Below the pieces are notes generated by a model, which saw nothing but the letters and a program-made list of their open reading frames with translations, was not told where the DNA came from and did not search any database. Shown piece after piece: positions 44,375 through 52,477 of a stretch of 52,477 nucleotides of DNA (its first letter is position 1; every line of letters begins with the position of its first letter). A program made the translations under genes and the position numbers. Source of the stretch: Pseudomonadales bacterium (lineage in GTDB: Bacteria; Pseudomonadota; Gammaproteobacteria; Pseudomonadales; Pseudohongiellaceae); assembly GCA_022821865.1 (NCBI GenBank), contig JAJECW010000035.1, positions 1 to 52,477 on the forward strand, read 5' to 3'.

Positions 44375-44449
44375 CGATTGTAAGCCTCACCCTGAATGCA
44401 AGTCCATGCAAGCGATGTAACGCTCCAACTCATGTAGAATACCCGGGCT

Positions 44450-45436
44450 ATGGATGCGACAATTGTACAGACCCGGCAGCCGGTCAAGCTCAGTCTGGCG
44501 AATCCCAGGGGGTTCTGCGCCGGGGTGGATCGGGCCATTGAGGTGGTTGAGCGCGCCCTGGAACGTTATGGGGCGCCGATTTATGTGCGCCATGAAATCG
44601 TGCATAACCGGCATGTGGTCGAGGACCTGCGCGGCAAGGGAGCGGTTTTTGTCGAGGAACTCGAGGAAATTCCCGATATTGACGCCGCCGGCCGCCCTCC
44701 GGTGGTGATCTTCAGCGCCCATGGCGTCGCCCACAAGATTCGCGAAGAAGCCGCCAGCCGCAGCTTTCAGGTTTTCGACGCCACCTGCCCCCTGGTGACC
44801 AAAGTCCACATGGAGGTTGCCCGGTCCGCCCGCAAGGGCGAGGAGTGTGTGCTCATCGGTCATGCCAACCACCCGGAAGTGCAGGGAACCATCGGCAATT
44901 TCGACACCAGCGCCGGCGGCGAGATTTATCTTGTGGAGTCCGTTGAGGACGCTCGCAAGATCAAAATCCGGGACCCGGCCCGGCTGTCGTATTCCAGCCA
45001 GACCACGCTTTCCGTGGATGACTGCGCCGAGATCATCGAAGTGCTCAAGCAGCGCTTTCCCGACATCAGCGGTCCCCGCCGCAGCGACATCTGCTACGCC
45101 ACCCAGAACCGCCAGGACGCCGTCAAGCAGCTCGCACTCGAGTGTGACCTGCTGCTCGTGGTGGGCGCCGGCAACAGCTCCAATTCCAATCGCCTGCGGG
45201 AGCTCGCCGAGCGGCTGGGCTGCGAATCCCATCTGATTGAGAGCGCCGCCGCCATCCGGGGCCACTGGCTGGAAGGCAAGGGCCGCATCGGCGTCACCGC
45301 CGGCGCCTCGGCTCCGGAATCGCTGGTGCGGGAAGTCGTTGCCCGGCTCAGGGATCACGCGCCATGCGAAGTCGCCGAAATCAGCGGCGTCAGCGAAGAC
45401 ATCAGCTTCAGCATGCCCCCGGGGCTGCGGAATTGA
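44450..45436 (+). CDS. ispH: 4-hydroxy-3-methylbut-2-enyl diphosphate reductase
   Basis: IspH (LytB) turns HMBPP into IPP and DMAPP, the last MEP-pathway step, with a 4Fe-4S cluster. The 328-residue protein has the cluster Cys in [12 protein letters not shown] and [11 protein letters not shown] with a third in [11 protein letters not shown], substrate residues EIVHNRHVV and the [14 protein letters not shown] loop. The ATG is only ten bases after a TAGAAT-like -10 element (44435-44440), so the mRNA may be nearly leaderless. It ends two bases from the valS stop on the other strand. Confidence 0.96.
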   Translation: MDATIVQTRQPVKLSLANPRGFCAGVDRAIEVVERALERYGAPIYVRHEIVHNRHVVEDLRGKGAVFVEELEEIPDIDAAGRPPVVIFSAHGVAHKIREEAASRSFQVFDATCPLVTKVHMEVARSARKGEECVLIGHANHPEVQGTIGNFDTSAGGEIYLVESVEDARKIKIRDPARLSYSSQTTLSVDDCAEIIEVLKQRFPDISGPRRSDICYATQNRQDAVKQLALECDLLLVVGAGNSSNSNRLRELAERLGCESHLIESAAAIRGHWLEGKGRIGVTAGASAPESLVREVVARLRDHAPCEVAEISGVSEDISFSMPPGLRN

Positions 45437-45438
45437 AG

Positions 45439-48243
45439 CTATTCCCCCAGGCTCTCCCGCTTCGCCAGCAGGGCGGTCATTGAAGCCGACAACTGCGACT
45501 CGCGCCCGCGCACTTCCGCCACTACCTTTTCCGGCGCATTGGCCACAAAGCGGGGGTTGCCGAGTTTGCCCCGCAGCGACTGCAAAGCCTTCTCCAGTTT
45601 GCCGATTTCCCGGTCGAGGCGGGCAAGTTCGGCGGCCACGTCGATCAGTCCCGCCAGCGGCACGAGCACTTCGGTTCCCGCTTCGATCGCCGTGGCCGCC
45701 GGCGGCGCTTCTCCTTCCAGCCAGTCGATGGATTCGAGTTTGCCCAGTTGGGTGAGGCAGGGGCGGTGCTGTTCCAGCCGCCGCCTGCCGGCGCCTTCGT
45801 CCCCGGATTCGCCGCGGCGCAGCAATACCCGCAGTTTCCGCCCCGGCGGGATGTCCATTTCGCCGCGGATCGCGCGCACCGCGGTGACGATCTGCCGCAG
45901 CCAGTCGATATCCGCCGCCGCCGCGGTATCCGCTCCGGCGCTGGAGGCTTCGGGCCAGGCTTGCAGCATGATGCTTTCGCCTTCGATGGCGAGCAGGGGG
46001 GCGATGCGCTGCCAGATTTCCTCGCTGATGAATGGCATGAAGGGATGCAGCAGGCGCAGGGAACGCTCCAGGGTTTCGAGCAGCGCCCGGCGGCTTGCGG
46101 CGGCGGCCGCCGGGTTTTCTTCCTCGTTCCACAATACCGGCTTGGAAAGCTCCACATACCAGTCGCAGAACTCGCTCCAGAAAAACTCGTACAGGCAGCG
46201 CGAGGCCCGGTCGAAGCGGTATTCCGCCATGGCCTGCCGGATCTCGCCCGCGGCGGCGTCGAACCGGTCCCTGATCCAGCGGTCCGCCACGGTGCAATCC
46301 GCCTCGACGATGGCCGGCGCCACGGCTTTGCCCTCACAGTTCATCAGGACGTAGCGGGCGGCGTTCCAGATCTTGTTGCAGAAATTGCGGAAACCCGCGA
46401 TACGGCCCATGTCGAACTTGATGTCGCGGCCGGTGGACGCCAGGGAATAAAAGGTGAAACGCAGGGCGTCGACACCGTGGCCGGCAACGCCGTCGGGGAA
46501 GGATTCCCGGGTAAGGCGCTCCACCTGTTCCCGCAGTTGCGGCTGCATCATGCCTTCGGTCCGCTTGGCGATGAGGTCGGGCAGGGAGATGCCGTCGATC
46601 AGGTCGATGGGGTCGAGAATATTGCCCCTGGACTTGGACATCTTCTGGCCGTGCTCGTCGCGCACAAGGCCGGTGATATAGACCTGGCGAAAAGGAATCT
46701 CGCCGGTGAACTTCAGCGTCATCATGATCATCCGGGCCACCCAGAAGAAAATGATGTCAAAACCCGTCACCAGCACGCTGGTGGGGTGGAAGCGCTCGAA
46801 GTACTCGCTTTGGGCGCCGGATTCCGGGGAGGCGCCCGGCTTCCAGCCCAGGGTCGAGAAAGTCCACAGCGCCGAGGAAAACCAGGTATCGAGGACATCC
46901 TCGTCCCGGCGCAGGGCGATATCGTCTCCGAGGCCATGCTCCCGGCGCACCGCCGCCTCGCTCGCGCCCACATAGACATTGTCCCGCCCGTCGTACCAGG
47001 CGGGGATGCGATGCCCCCACCAGAGCTGGCGGCTGATGCACCAGTCCTGGATATTGCGCATCCAGGCGAAATAGGTGTTTTCCCAGTTGCGCGGCACAAA
47101 CTCGATCTCGCCGTTTTCCACCGCGGCGATGGCGGGTTTGGCGAGCTCGTCGATGGCCACGTACCACTGCCGGGTCAGAAACGGTTCGATGACGACACCG
47201 CTGCGGTCGCCCCGGGGCACCTTGAGCCGGTGGTCTTCGATGTCCGCCACCAACCCCGCCTGTTCCAGGTCGGCCACCACCCGCTCGCGCGCCGCGAAGC
47301 GGTCGAGACCGCGGTAAGCCTCGGGCGCCGCATCGCCGATGCGGGCGTCCCGGGTGAGGATGTTGATCATGGGCAGTTCATGGCGCAGGCCGATTTCATA
47401 ATCGTTGAAATCGTGGGCCGGGGTGATCTTGACGCAGCCGCTGCCGAATTCCGGGTCCACATAGTCATCGGCGATTACGGGAATCCGCCGCCCGCAAAGT
47501 GGCAATTCCACCATTTTCCCCACCAGGTCCCGATAGCGCGGATCTTCGGGATGCACCGCAACCGCGGTGTCGCCGAGCATGGTTTCCGGTCGCGTGGTGG
47601 CGACGGTGACATGACTTGCGCCGGCGCCGTCCGCATCCGCCAGGGGATAGCGCAGGTGCCACAGCGAGCCGGCTTCCTCCTCGGCGATGACCTCAAGATC
47701 GGAAATCGCCGTGAGCAGTTGCGGGTCCCAGTTCACCAGCCGCAGCCCGCGATAGATCAGGCCTTCCCGGTACAGCGAAATGAACACGTGCTCCACCAGG
47801 GCCGACAGTTCCGGATCCATGGTGAAGCGCTCCCGGGACCAGTCCAGGGAAGAGCCCATGCGCCGCAGTTGCCGGGTGATGATGCCGCCGTATTCCTCCT
47901 TCCATTGCCAGACCCGCTCCACAAAGCGCTCGCGGCCAATGGCCTCCCGGCTGCCGCCTTCGGCGTTGAGCTGCCGCTCCACCACCATCTGGGTGGCGAT
48001 GCCGGCGTGGTCGGTGCCCACCTGCCACAGGGTGTCCCGGCCTCTCATGCGCTGATAGCGGATCAGGGCGTCCATGATGGCGAGCTGGAAGCCATGGCCC
48101 ATGTGCAGCCGCCCGGTGACATTGGGCGGCGGAATGGCGATGCTGTAGCTTGCGCCGCCGGCTTTCGGCGCGTAGTAGCCGCGGTCTTCCCAGATGTGGT
48201 TCCAGCGGTCTTCGATCTCGCGCGGCCTGAAGGTCTTGTCCAT
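45439..48243 (-). CDS. valS: Valyl-tRNA synthetase
   Basis: Class I synthetase charging tRNA-Val, with editing of threonine. The 934-residue protein has the ATP-binding HMGH motif at residues 47-50 ([13 protein letters not shown]), the CP1 editing domain ([22 protein letters not shown]), the KMSKS loop ([10 protein letters not shown]), anticodon-binding helices, and a C-terminal coiled-coil arm ([18 protein letters not shown]). It starts one base after the pepA stop. Its own stop abuts that of ispH. Confidence 0.97.
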   Translation of the reverse strand: MDKTFRPREIEDRWNHIWEDRGYYAPKAGGASYSIAIPPPNVTGRLHMGHGFQLAIMDALIRYQRMRGRDTLWQVGTDHAGIATQMVVERQLNAEGGSREAIGRERFVERVWQWKEEYGGIITRQLRRMGSSLDWSRERFTMDPELSALVEHVFISLYREGLIYRGLRLVNWDPQLLTAISDLEVIAEEEAGSLWHLRYPLADADGAGASHVTVATTRPETMLGDTAVAVHPEDPRYRDLVGKMVELPLCGRRIPVIADDYVDPEFGSGCVKITPAHDFNDYEIGLRHELPMINILTRDARIGDAAPEAYRGLDRFAARERVVADLEQAGLVADIEDHRLKVPRGDRSGVVIEPFLTRQWYVAIDELAKPAIAAVENGEIEFVPRNWENTYFAWMRNIQDWCISRQLWWGHRIPAWYDGRDNVYVGASEAAVRREHGLGDDIALRRDEDVLDTWFSSALWTFSTLGWKPGASPESGAQSEYFERFHPTSVLVTGFDIIFFWVARMIMMTLKFTGEIPFRQVYITGLVRDEHGQKMSKSRGNILDPIDLIDGISLPDLIAKRTEGMMQPQLREQVERLTRESFPDGVAGHGVDALRFTFYSLASTGRDIKFDMGRIAGFRNFCNKIWNAARYVLMNCEGKAVAPAIVEADCTVADRWIRDRFDAAAGEIRQAMAEYRFDRASRCLYEFFWSEFCDWYVELSKPVLWNEEENPAAAAASRRALLETLERSLRLLHPFMPFISEEIWQRIAPLLAIEGESIMLQAWPEASSAGADTAAAADIDWLRQIVTAVRAIRGEMDIPPGRKLRVLLRRGESGDEGAGRRRLEQHRPCLTQLGKLESIDWLEGEAPPAATAIEAGTEVLVPLAGLIDVAAELARLDREIGKLEKALQSLRGKLGNPRFVANAPEKVVAEVRGRESQLSASMTALLAKRESLGE

Positions 48244-48244
48244 T

Positions 48245-49726
48245 TCAGCTTTGGTCCGCGCGCGCCAGCAGGAATTCCATCAACAGGGGAACGGGGCGGC
48301 CGGTGGCGCCCTTTCTCGCGCCATCGGCAAGCCAGGCGCTGCCGGCGATATCGAGATGGGCCCAGGGGAAGGCCCCGGCGTAACGCGACAGAAAGCAGGC
48401 GGCGGTGATCGTCCCCGCCCGCTTGCCGCCAATGTTGGCCATATCGGCGAAATTGCTGTCGAGTTGCTTCTGGTATTCGTCCCACAGGGGAAGCTGCCAG
48501 GCGCGGTCGAGGCAGGTCCGGCCGCATTGCAGCAACTCGTCCATCAGCGCCTGGTCATTGCCGAGCAGGACATTGGCTTCGTGGCCGAAAGTCGCCACCG
48601 CGGCGCCGGTGAGGGTGGCGATGTCGATGACGCAGGCGGGGTCGAAACGCTCGGCGTAGGTGAGGGCGTCGCAGAGCACGAGGCGGCCTTCGGCGTCGGT
48701 ATTGAGGATTTCCACAGTCTTGCCCGCCATGCTGGTGACGATATCGCCGGGCTTGGTGGCCTTGCCGCCTGGCATGTTCTCCGCCGCCGCCACCATGCCG
48801 ATGAGGTTGACGGGCAGTTGCAACTCCGCCGCGGCGGCCATGGCGCCCATTACGCTGGCGGCGCCGCACATGTCGAATTTCATTTCGTCCATGGCCAGGC
48901 CCGGCTTGAGGCTGATGCCGCCGGTATCGAAAGTAATTCCTTTGCCAAGCAGCACCACGGGCTTTTCTTCGCCGCTCCCGCCCTGGTGGCGCAGCACGAT
49001 CAGGCGGGCTTCCTCCACCGAACCCGCGGCCACCGAGAGCAGGCAGCCCATGCCGAGTTCGCGCATTTGCGCCTCATCGAGGACATCGACGCTCAGCGAG
49101 TCGTGCTGTCCGGCGAGTTCCGCCGCGTGAGCGGCGAGATATCCGGGAGTACAGATATTGCCCGGCAGGTTACCGAGTTCCCGGGCGCGATTCATGCCCC
49201 TGCCGATGGCTTTGCCCCGGGCCAGGGCTGCGGCAGGATCGTCTCCGAGTGACGGTACGGAAAAGCTTTCCAGCACGGGTTCCGGCCCGGCGCCGGCCTT
49301 TGTGGCCGCATAGCGATAGGCGGCGGTTTCCGCTTCCCGGGCAAGCCTGGCGGCAAGCCAGCCGCCGCCGAATACGGCGTCGATACCCTCCAGGGCGAAA
49401 TGGGCGTGGCGGATGTTGCCGTCGAGCAGCTTGCGGACGCCGCAGGCAAGATACTTCGCCGCCGCGCCCGCATCGAACTCCGCGGGATCGCCCGCGCCCA
49501 CGAGCAGAATCCGCTTCGCGGCGCAGCCGGCCGGCTCGTGCAGCAAATGGGATTCGCCCGCTTTCCAGCGAAAGTCGCCGCTGCCGACGATCTGCTTCAG
49601 CGCGCCTCCACTGGCCTCGTCGAGCGCCTCGGCATCGTCGCCGGGTTCGCCGTCTTTCCAGATCGGCACGACCAGACAGTCCGCCGCGATGCTGGTGATG
49701 GAGTCCTGGTTCAAGGTGTATCGCAT
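48245..49726 (-). CDS. pepA: Leucyl aminopeptidase (cytosol aminopeptidase)
   Basis: M17 di-metal aminopeptidase that trims N-terminal residues; in enterics it also binds DNA. The 493-residue protein has an N-terminal mixed domain and a C-terminal catalytic domain with [16 protein letters not shown], the signature [10 protein letters not shown], and metal ligands around DMCGAAS. pepA and valS sit together as in enterics, but the small holC gene usually between them is absent here: only one base separates the frames. Confidence 0.96.
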   Translation of the reverse strand: MRYTLNQDSITSIAADCLVVPIWKDGEPGDDAEALDEASGGALKQIVGSGDFRWKAGESHLLHEPAGCAAKRILLVGAGDPAEFDAGAAAKYLACGVRKLLDGNIRHAHFALEGIDAVFGGGWLAARLAREAETAAYRYAATKAGAGPEPVLESFSVPSLGDDPAAALARGKAIGRGMNRARELGNLPGNICTPGYLAAHAAELAGQHDSLSVDVLDEAQMRELGMGCLLSVAAGSVEEARLIVLRHQGGSGEEKPVVLLGKGITFDTGGISLKPGLAMDEMKFDMCGAASVMGAMAAAAELQLPVNLIGMVAAAENMPGGKATKPGDIVTSMAGKTVEILNTDAEGRLVLCDALTYAERFDPACVIDIATLTGAAVATFGHEANVLLGNDQALMDELLQCGRTCLDRAWQLPLWDEYQKQLDSNFADMANIGGKRAGTITAACFLSRYAGAFPWAHLDIAGSAWLADGARKGATGRPVPLLMEFLLARADQS

Positions 49727-49912
49727 GATGTGCTTTGCTCCCGTTCCGCGGTGATGGCGCGGAATTGACGAAAGGGCGTAATGCTAAGTACATTGCCGGT
49801 GTCAGGCAACCGGCGCCTGTCCGGCGGCCGGTGGCATTCGATTGAACCAAATCGCATGCTTCCTGTCTCAGAACAGGCGGTTTGCAAAACAACAACCACG
49901 GGAGCGCTCGCC

Positions 49913-50356
49913 ATGCCTCGAATCAAGCTTGACCCGCCGGAAGAATTCACCTTCAGGATCGAAAAAAGCGTGGGCCTGAGCGACCTCAACTACGCCCGGC
50001 ACCTCGACAGCCAGTCGATGCTGCAAATACTCCACGAAGCACGCCTGCAATATCTCGCAAACCTCGGATTTACCGAAGAAAACATATACGGGCTCGGCAT
50101 GGTGGTCACCGATCTTTCGGTGGATTTCCGCTCCGAATCCTTCGCCGGCGACGTGCTGATCATCGACGTGGGCGTGGGCAAGGTGAACCGCTACGGCATC
50201 GACATCTGCATGAAGGTCACCAACAGCGCCCTCGATTCGGTGGTCTGCATGGCCAAGATGGGCGTGGTCCTGTTCGATTTCGACAAACACCAGATGGTGG
50301 CCGTCCCCCTCCAGTTCAAGCATCTGCTGCAACCCGAAGCCGTCAAGGTGGCTTGA
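49913..50356 (+). CDS. Hotdog-fold acyl-CoA thioesterase-like protein
   Basis: From ATG 49913 (CACGGGAG upstream) the gene encodes 147 residues of the 4-hydroxybenzoyl-CoA thioesterase/YbgC type: a lead strand FTFRIEKSVGLSDLNYARHLD, the long central helix MLQILHEARLQYLANLGF, then VVTDLSVDFRSESFAGDVLIID. The usual catalytic Asp in the DxxxxxHV-like loop aligns with the SDLNYARHLD segment. Longer open frame upstream lacks homology. Divergent from pepA; role is probably fatty-acyl or aromatic-CoA hydrolysis. Confidence 0.82.
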   Translation: MPRIKLDPPEEFTFRIEKSVGLSDLNYARHLDSQSMLQILHEARLQYLANLGFTEENIYGLGMVVTDLSVDFRSESFAGDVLIIDVGVGKVNRYGIDICMKVTNSALDSVVCMAKMGVVLFDFDKHQMVAVPLQFKHLLQPEAVKVA

Positions 50357-50420
50357 AGTTCACTTTCTTCGATTGCAACGGTCATGCCGGCAGCGGCTGT
50401 GCTTTCCGCGGGAGTGACAG

Positions 50421-51401
50421 TTACTCCTCGATTGGGGGATGATAGCTGTCGCCGATGGTGCGTCCGCCGTTGCCGTTGGCGCGGTTGAGCTTGCCTTCGA
50501 GGGCGCGGGCAGCCAACTGGTTTGCGCTGTTTAGCGACGCAGCGGCGATAAAACCGATGTGGTCGGAAAAAGCCTTCAAATCTCCAGCATCGGCCAACTC
50601 CAGTGCGTCAATATAATCCGGCTTGCCCTGGGCGGTGATTACCGGCGGCGGCAGCGAGCGCTTGATGTAGGCCCAGGCCATGAGCAGGCGCGAACTGCGG
50701 CCGTTGCCGTCCTGGAAAGGATGGGTGCGGACGAAGCGGTGATGCAGCCAGGCCGCTTCCACGTTCACTGGATAGTTGCGCCGCCGAACTTCCCGATACA
50801 GGGCGAAGAAGCGGTCCATCTCGGCCTGCACGTGCTCCGGCGGGCAGTACTGATGCACATTGCCATCGAGCCGGCGCGGATTGTTCGGCTTAATTTTCCA
50901 CTGGCCCCTGGTGCGGAACGGCGCCGCAATCCCGCGCCCCCGCATGTCGAGTCCGGTCACCGTGGCCTGATGCCGGGTCAGCAACTGGTGCCAGCTCTTG
51001 ACCATGGACTGGGACAGCGGCCTGCCGCTGGCGACATCTTCGAACATCATGTCGTAGGCGGCTTCCTGGTCCTGCAACAGGCCGCGGATCGTCTCGTCCT
51101 CGACGGATTCGAAGGTATGGGCTTCCACAACGCCGGCGAAACCCTCGGCCACGAGTTGCTCGGTGACGCCCCGGCGCAGGGTGTACAAGCCTTCAATCTG
51201 CCCGGTTTCGATGGCGAACGCGCGCACCCGCTCCCGCAGCCAGCCCTGCATGAAGCGTTCCTTTGCCGGATCGCCCTTGAGGGATTCGCGGCAACGGGCC
51301 CAGGCCGCCTCCTGTTCCGCCTGCCCCGGAATCGCCCAGCCCTCAGCCCCCGCGGGCATTTCCCGCAGCGGTCGCCAGACCCATGGATCATCAATCATCA
51401 T
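50421..51401 (-). CDS. Fic-family protein (AMPylase-like), class II autoinhibited
   Basis: A 326-residue Fic protein. The active-site motif HPFQDGNGR is complete at residues 227-235. An inhibitory motif TGQIEG at 66-71 fits the (S/T)xxxE(G/N) signature of class II Fic proteins, in which the Glu blocks ATP binding from within the same chain. So the protein carries its own brake and needs no FicA-like antitoxin; none is seen beside it. A helical N-terminus and a C-terminal helical tail flank the Fic core. Likely transfers AMP (or another NMP) onto a protein Tyr/Ser/Thr; target unknown. The ATG-ATG at 51401 is chosen because the frame upstream runs through m1 repeat and unrelated sequence. Confidence 0.88.
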   Translation of the reverse strand: MMIDDPWVWRPLREMPAGAEGWAIPGQAEQEAAWARCRESLKGDPAKERFMQGWLRERVRAFAIETGQIEGLYTLRRGVTEQLVAEGFAGVVEAHTFESVEDETIRGLLQDQEAAYDMMFEDVASGRPLSQSMVKSWHQLLTRHQATVTGLDMRGRGIAAPFRTRGQWKIKPNNPRRLDGNVHQYCPPEHVQAEMDRFFALYREVRRRNYPVNVEAAWLHHRFVRTHPFQDGNGRSSRLLMAWAYIKRSLPPPVITAQGKPDYIDALELADAGDLKAFSDHIGFIAAASLNSANQLAARALEGKLNRANGNGGRTIGDSYHPPIEE

Positions 51402-51444
51402 GCCCCGGATTGTAACACCAAACCGTCGAAAACCCACGAAAGAA

Positions 51445-51483
51445 CGGACTTGCAGCCGTGAATTCCCACGGCGCAGGCTCCGG
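51445..51483. repeat. m1 half element upstream of fic
   Basis: CGGACTTGCAGCCGTGAATT followed by CCCACGGCGCAGGCTCCGG is the m1 core and one TIR in reverse. It begins 43 bases before the fic start on the opposite side. The remaining sequence to 51660 contains no recognisable gene; a weak TTGTGA/TAGACT pair lies near 51590-51615. Confidence 0.7.
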
Positions 51484-51663
51484 CTTCTGGCGGGTTGCGA
51501 AGATCGGAAACCGGGTGGTAAAGTCTGGCAGCTTCTGGCCGAAACATGTGGAAGACGCCGCGCGTATCGCCATCGCGGCAGCGTTTGTGACAGGGAATGG
51601 AATTGTTGTAGACTCCCAGGACTTTCGGCCACAAAGCCGAGAGAAGCGAATCAGTGCGCTCAC

Positions 51664-51670
51664 GAGGAGG
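51664..51670 (+). promoter_or_regulatory. Strong ribosome-binding site with TTG starts
   Basis: GAGGAGG lies 4 and 10 bases before in-frame TTG codons at 51674 and 51680. It is the only strong site before the run-off gene, which itself has none. TTGACA at 51674 could also be read as a -35 box, but the nearest -10-like TACTAT is 23 bases away, too far. Confidence 0.5.
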
Positions 51671-51679
51671 GACTTGACA

Positions 51680-51757
51680 TTGGAAATCAACGAACAGGAC
51701 CATACTATTAGCCGAGCCGAGCCGAGCCGAGCCGAGCCGAGCCGAGCCGAGCCATGA
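51680..51757 (+). CDS. Possible leader peptide across the pentanucleotide repeat
   Basis: From TTG 51680 the frame reads EINEQDHTIS then repeated RAEPS units and stops at TGA 51755-51757. That TGA overlaps the next ATG as ATGA, so ribosomes could re-initiate. With seven or ten repeat copies rather than eight this frame would fuse directly to the downstream protein. The short frame is only 25 codons and may have no function as a peptide. Confidence 0.35.
   Translation: MEINEQDHTISRAEPSRAEPSRAEP
51711..51750 (+). repeat. Tandem pentanucleotide repeat (GCCGA)8
   Basis: Eight exact GCCGA copies followed by GCC and the ATG at 51754. Since 5 is not a multiple of 3, slippage by one copy shifts the frame between the upstream ribosome-binding site and the downstream gene. 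This is the layout of a phase-variable contingency locus. Confidence 0.9.
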
Positions 51758-52477
51758 GCGCGCTCGAAAGGCGCGCCCGCCGGGAGCTTCCCGCCCCGCC
51801 GCCTGAACCCCGGCGCGCCGCCGCCGGGAACAACGCGACCCGCGCCGCCCCCCTTCCGTTCCGATCCGCCTCTTCCTCCGCCCGCGTTGCCGCGGGCGTC
51901 CCGCGTGTCGCCCGCGGATTGCGGCGCGGCCTGAAGCCGGCCGTCCTGTGCCTGCCGCTGCTGTTCGCCTTCGCGGCGCCGGCATTCGCGCAGGTGGTGC
52001 TGGACCGCCTTCCGACCGTCCAGATTACCCCGCTAGATAGGAACAACGCGGTCGTGCGAACCCTGCGCATGCCAGACGGCCCGACGGTCGTGAAAGGCAA
52101 ATGCGTGAGAAGCCATGTCAGGCCCGCCCCCGGCTACGTGGAACAAGGTAATACATCGCGTATTTGGTGCCTGCCCGACCAGGACATGACCCCCAAGGTG
52201 ACATTCAACGTGCGCACCGGCTCCACATGGCCCTCGGACAGCAAGGTTCATAAAATCCGGGTCGTGGTGAATTTCGGCGCGACGGGGAATGTCGATGTTT
52301 TCGCCGTGTCCGCCGGCGGCACCGGCGCCTCCGACGGCTATATTAGTTCCTCGCGCCGCTCCGTGGTGTTCTGGATGGGTCGCACCGACTTCAAGCAATT
52401 CACCCTGGGAGTGCGCAATCAGGATGCCGAGGGCACGATCTGGGCGGAGGTGGTGAAAGACCGCCGGGTGATGTATG
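51754..52477 (+). CDS. Secreted protein of unknown function, runs off window
   Basis: Open for 241 codons to the window edge. The first 60 residues are Arg/Ala/Pro-rich and do not look like a signal n-region; then KPAVLCLPLLFAFAAPAFAQ gives a clear Sec signal with cleavage after Ala79. The mature part is beta-rich with two Cys that may form a disulfide (VKGKCVRSH, RIWCLPDQD) and strands such as HKIRVVVNFGATGNVDVFAV and FTLGVRNQD. No family recognised; an adhesin or repeat protein is possible. There is no ribosome-binding site directly before this ATG, only the pentanucleotide repeat, and the long n-region suggests the true start may lie after the repeat or that the repeat frame is part of the gene. 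Confidence 0.55.
   Translation, partial: MSALERRARRELPAPPPEPRRAAAGNNATRAAPLPFRSASSSARVAAGVPRVARGLRRGLKPAVLCLPLLFAFAAPAFAQVVLDRLPTVQITPLDRNNAVVRTLRMPDGPTVVKGKCVRSHVRPAPGYVEQGNTSRIWCLPDQDMTPKVTFNVRTGSTWPSDSKVHKIRVVVNFGATGNVDVFAVSAGGTGASDGYISSSRRSVVFWMGRTDFKQFTLGVRNQDAEGTIWAEVVKDRRVMY

Noticed and set aside
45748..48408. Open frame of 886 codons on the plus strand
   Set aside because: Antisense to valS, which has all synthetase motifs.
51402..51632. N-terminal extension of the Fic protein
   Set aside because: Runs through the m1 half element and has no Fic-like content; the ATG pair at 51401 fits the family.
51674..51708. TTGACA/TACTAT promoter before the pentanucleotide repeat
   Set aside because: Spacing of 23 bases does not fit sigma-70; the TTG codons next to a strong ribosome-binding site are a better reading.

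Overview
The window is GC-rich bacterial chromosome, almost certainly from a gammaproteobacterium. The run ndk, rlmN, pilF, rodZ, ispG, hisS, yfgM, bamB, der is the classic gene order of that class, and prmB, queF, pepA-valS, ispH and folE fit it. The secreted quinoproteins, TonB-dependent receptor and M14 peptidase suggest an aerobic heterotroph. I cannot place it to a genus; an uncultivated lineage is likely.

Layout. 1-560: a composite palindromic repeat that has eaten into an orphan HigB-like toxin gene. 595-9651: the housekeeping run ndk to der. 9716-14467: a PLP-dependent threonine/serine dehydratase, a secreted helical-repeat protein, then on the minus strand xseA and a membrane-anchored DsbA-like protein. 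14502-21367: an oxidative cluster of a cytochrome c/PQQ dehydrogenase, a cytochrome c-copper monooxygenase-like protein and a secreted protein of unknown function, facing a second PQQ-type beta-propeller enzyme. 21513-29736: argF, a TonB-dependent receptor, an NCS2 permease with an extra C-terminal domain, and a large M14 peptidase. 29781-32729: proton-translocating transhydrogenase (pntA1, pntA2, pntB). 32919-38312: a LeuA-like synthase overlapping leuB tail to tail, gpsA, a DUF4389 protein, and an OmpA-like gene with an amber stop. 38366-45436: folE, prmB, tRNA-Glu, an ABC exporter, queF, tRNA-Ser with a truncated copy, a PQQ sugar dehydrogenase and ispH. 45439-51401: valS, pepA, a hotdog thioesterase and a Fic protein. 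51402-52477: an accessory edge with a pentanucleotide repeat in front of a secreted protein that runs off the window.

The most striking feature is a family of short modular palindromic repeats scattered through the whole window. Five modules (called m1 to m5 here) keep one order: m1, a TIR element beginning GGGAGCCTGCGCCGCGG; m2, hairpin GGGAAGCTCTGA/TCAGAGCTTCCC; m3, a hairpin built on CCGAATTC; m4, hairpin GCAAAACAAAA/TTTTGTTTTGC; m5, hairpin AAAATTCC/GGAATTTT. Individual copies lack different modules. They usually start at the 3' end of a gene, in that gene's orientation. In four of the five m5 copies, m5 ends 18-40 bases before the next start codon. They supply stop codons and new C-terminal tails to higB, argF, pntA1, the TonB receptor and the DsbA-like gene. 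A second family (REP2, 30-base arms) lies inside the 5' end of pilF. A third (family D, 78 bases) sits beside der and inside the tRNA-Ser region, and its tail matches the -10 region of the tRNA-Ser promoters.

Genes act together in these groups: ispG and ispH (MEP isoprenoid pathway); yfgM, bamB and pilF (envelope assembly); pntA1-pntA2-pntB (NADPH supply); the LeuA-like synthase and leuB (leucine-type chain elongation); and the PQQ/copper/heme proteins (periplasmic oxidation of an unknown substrate).
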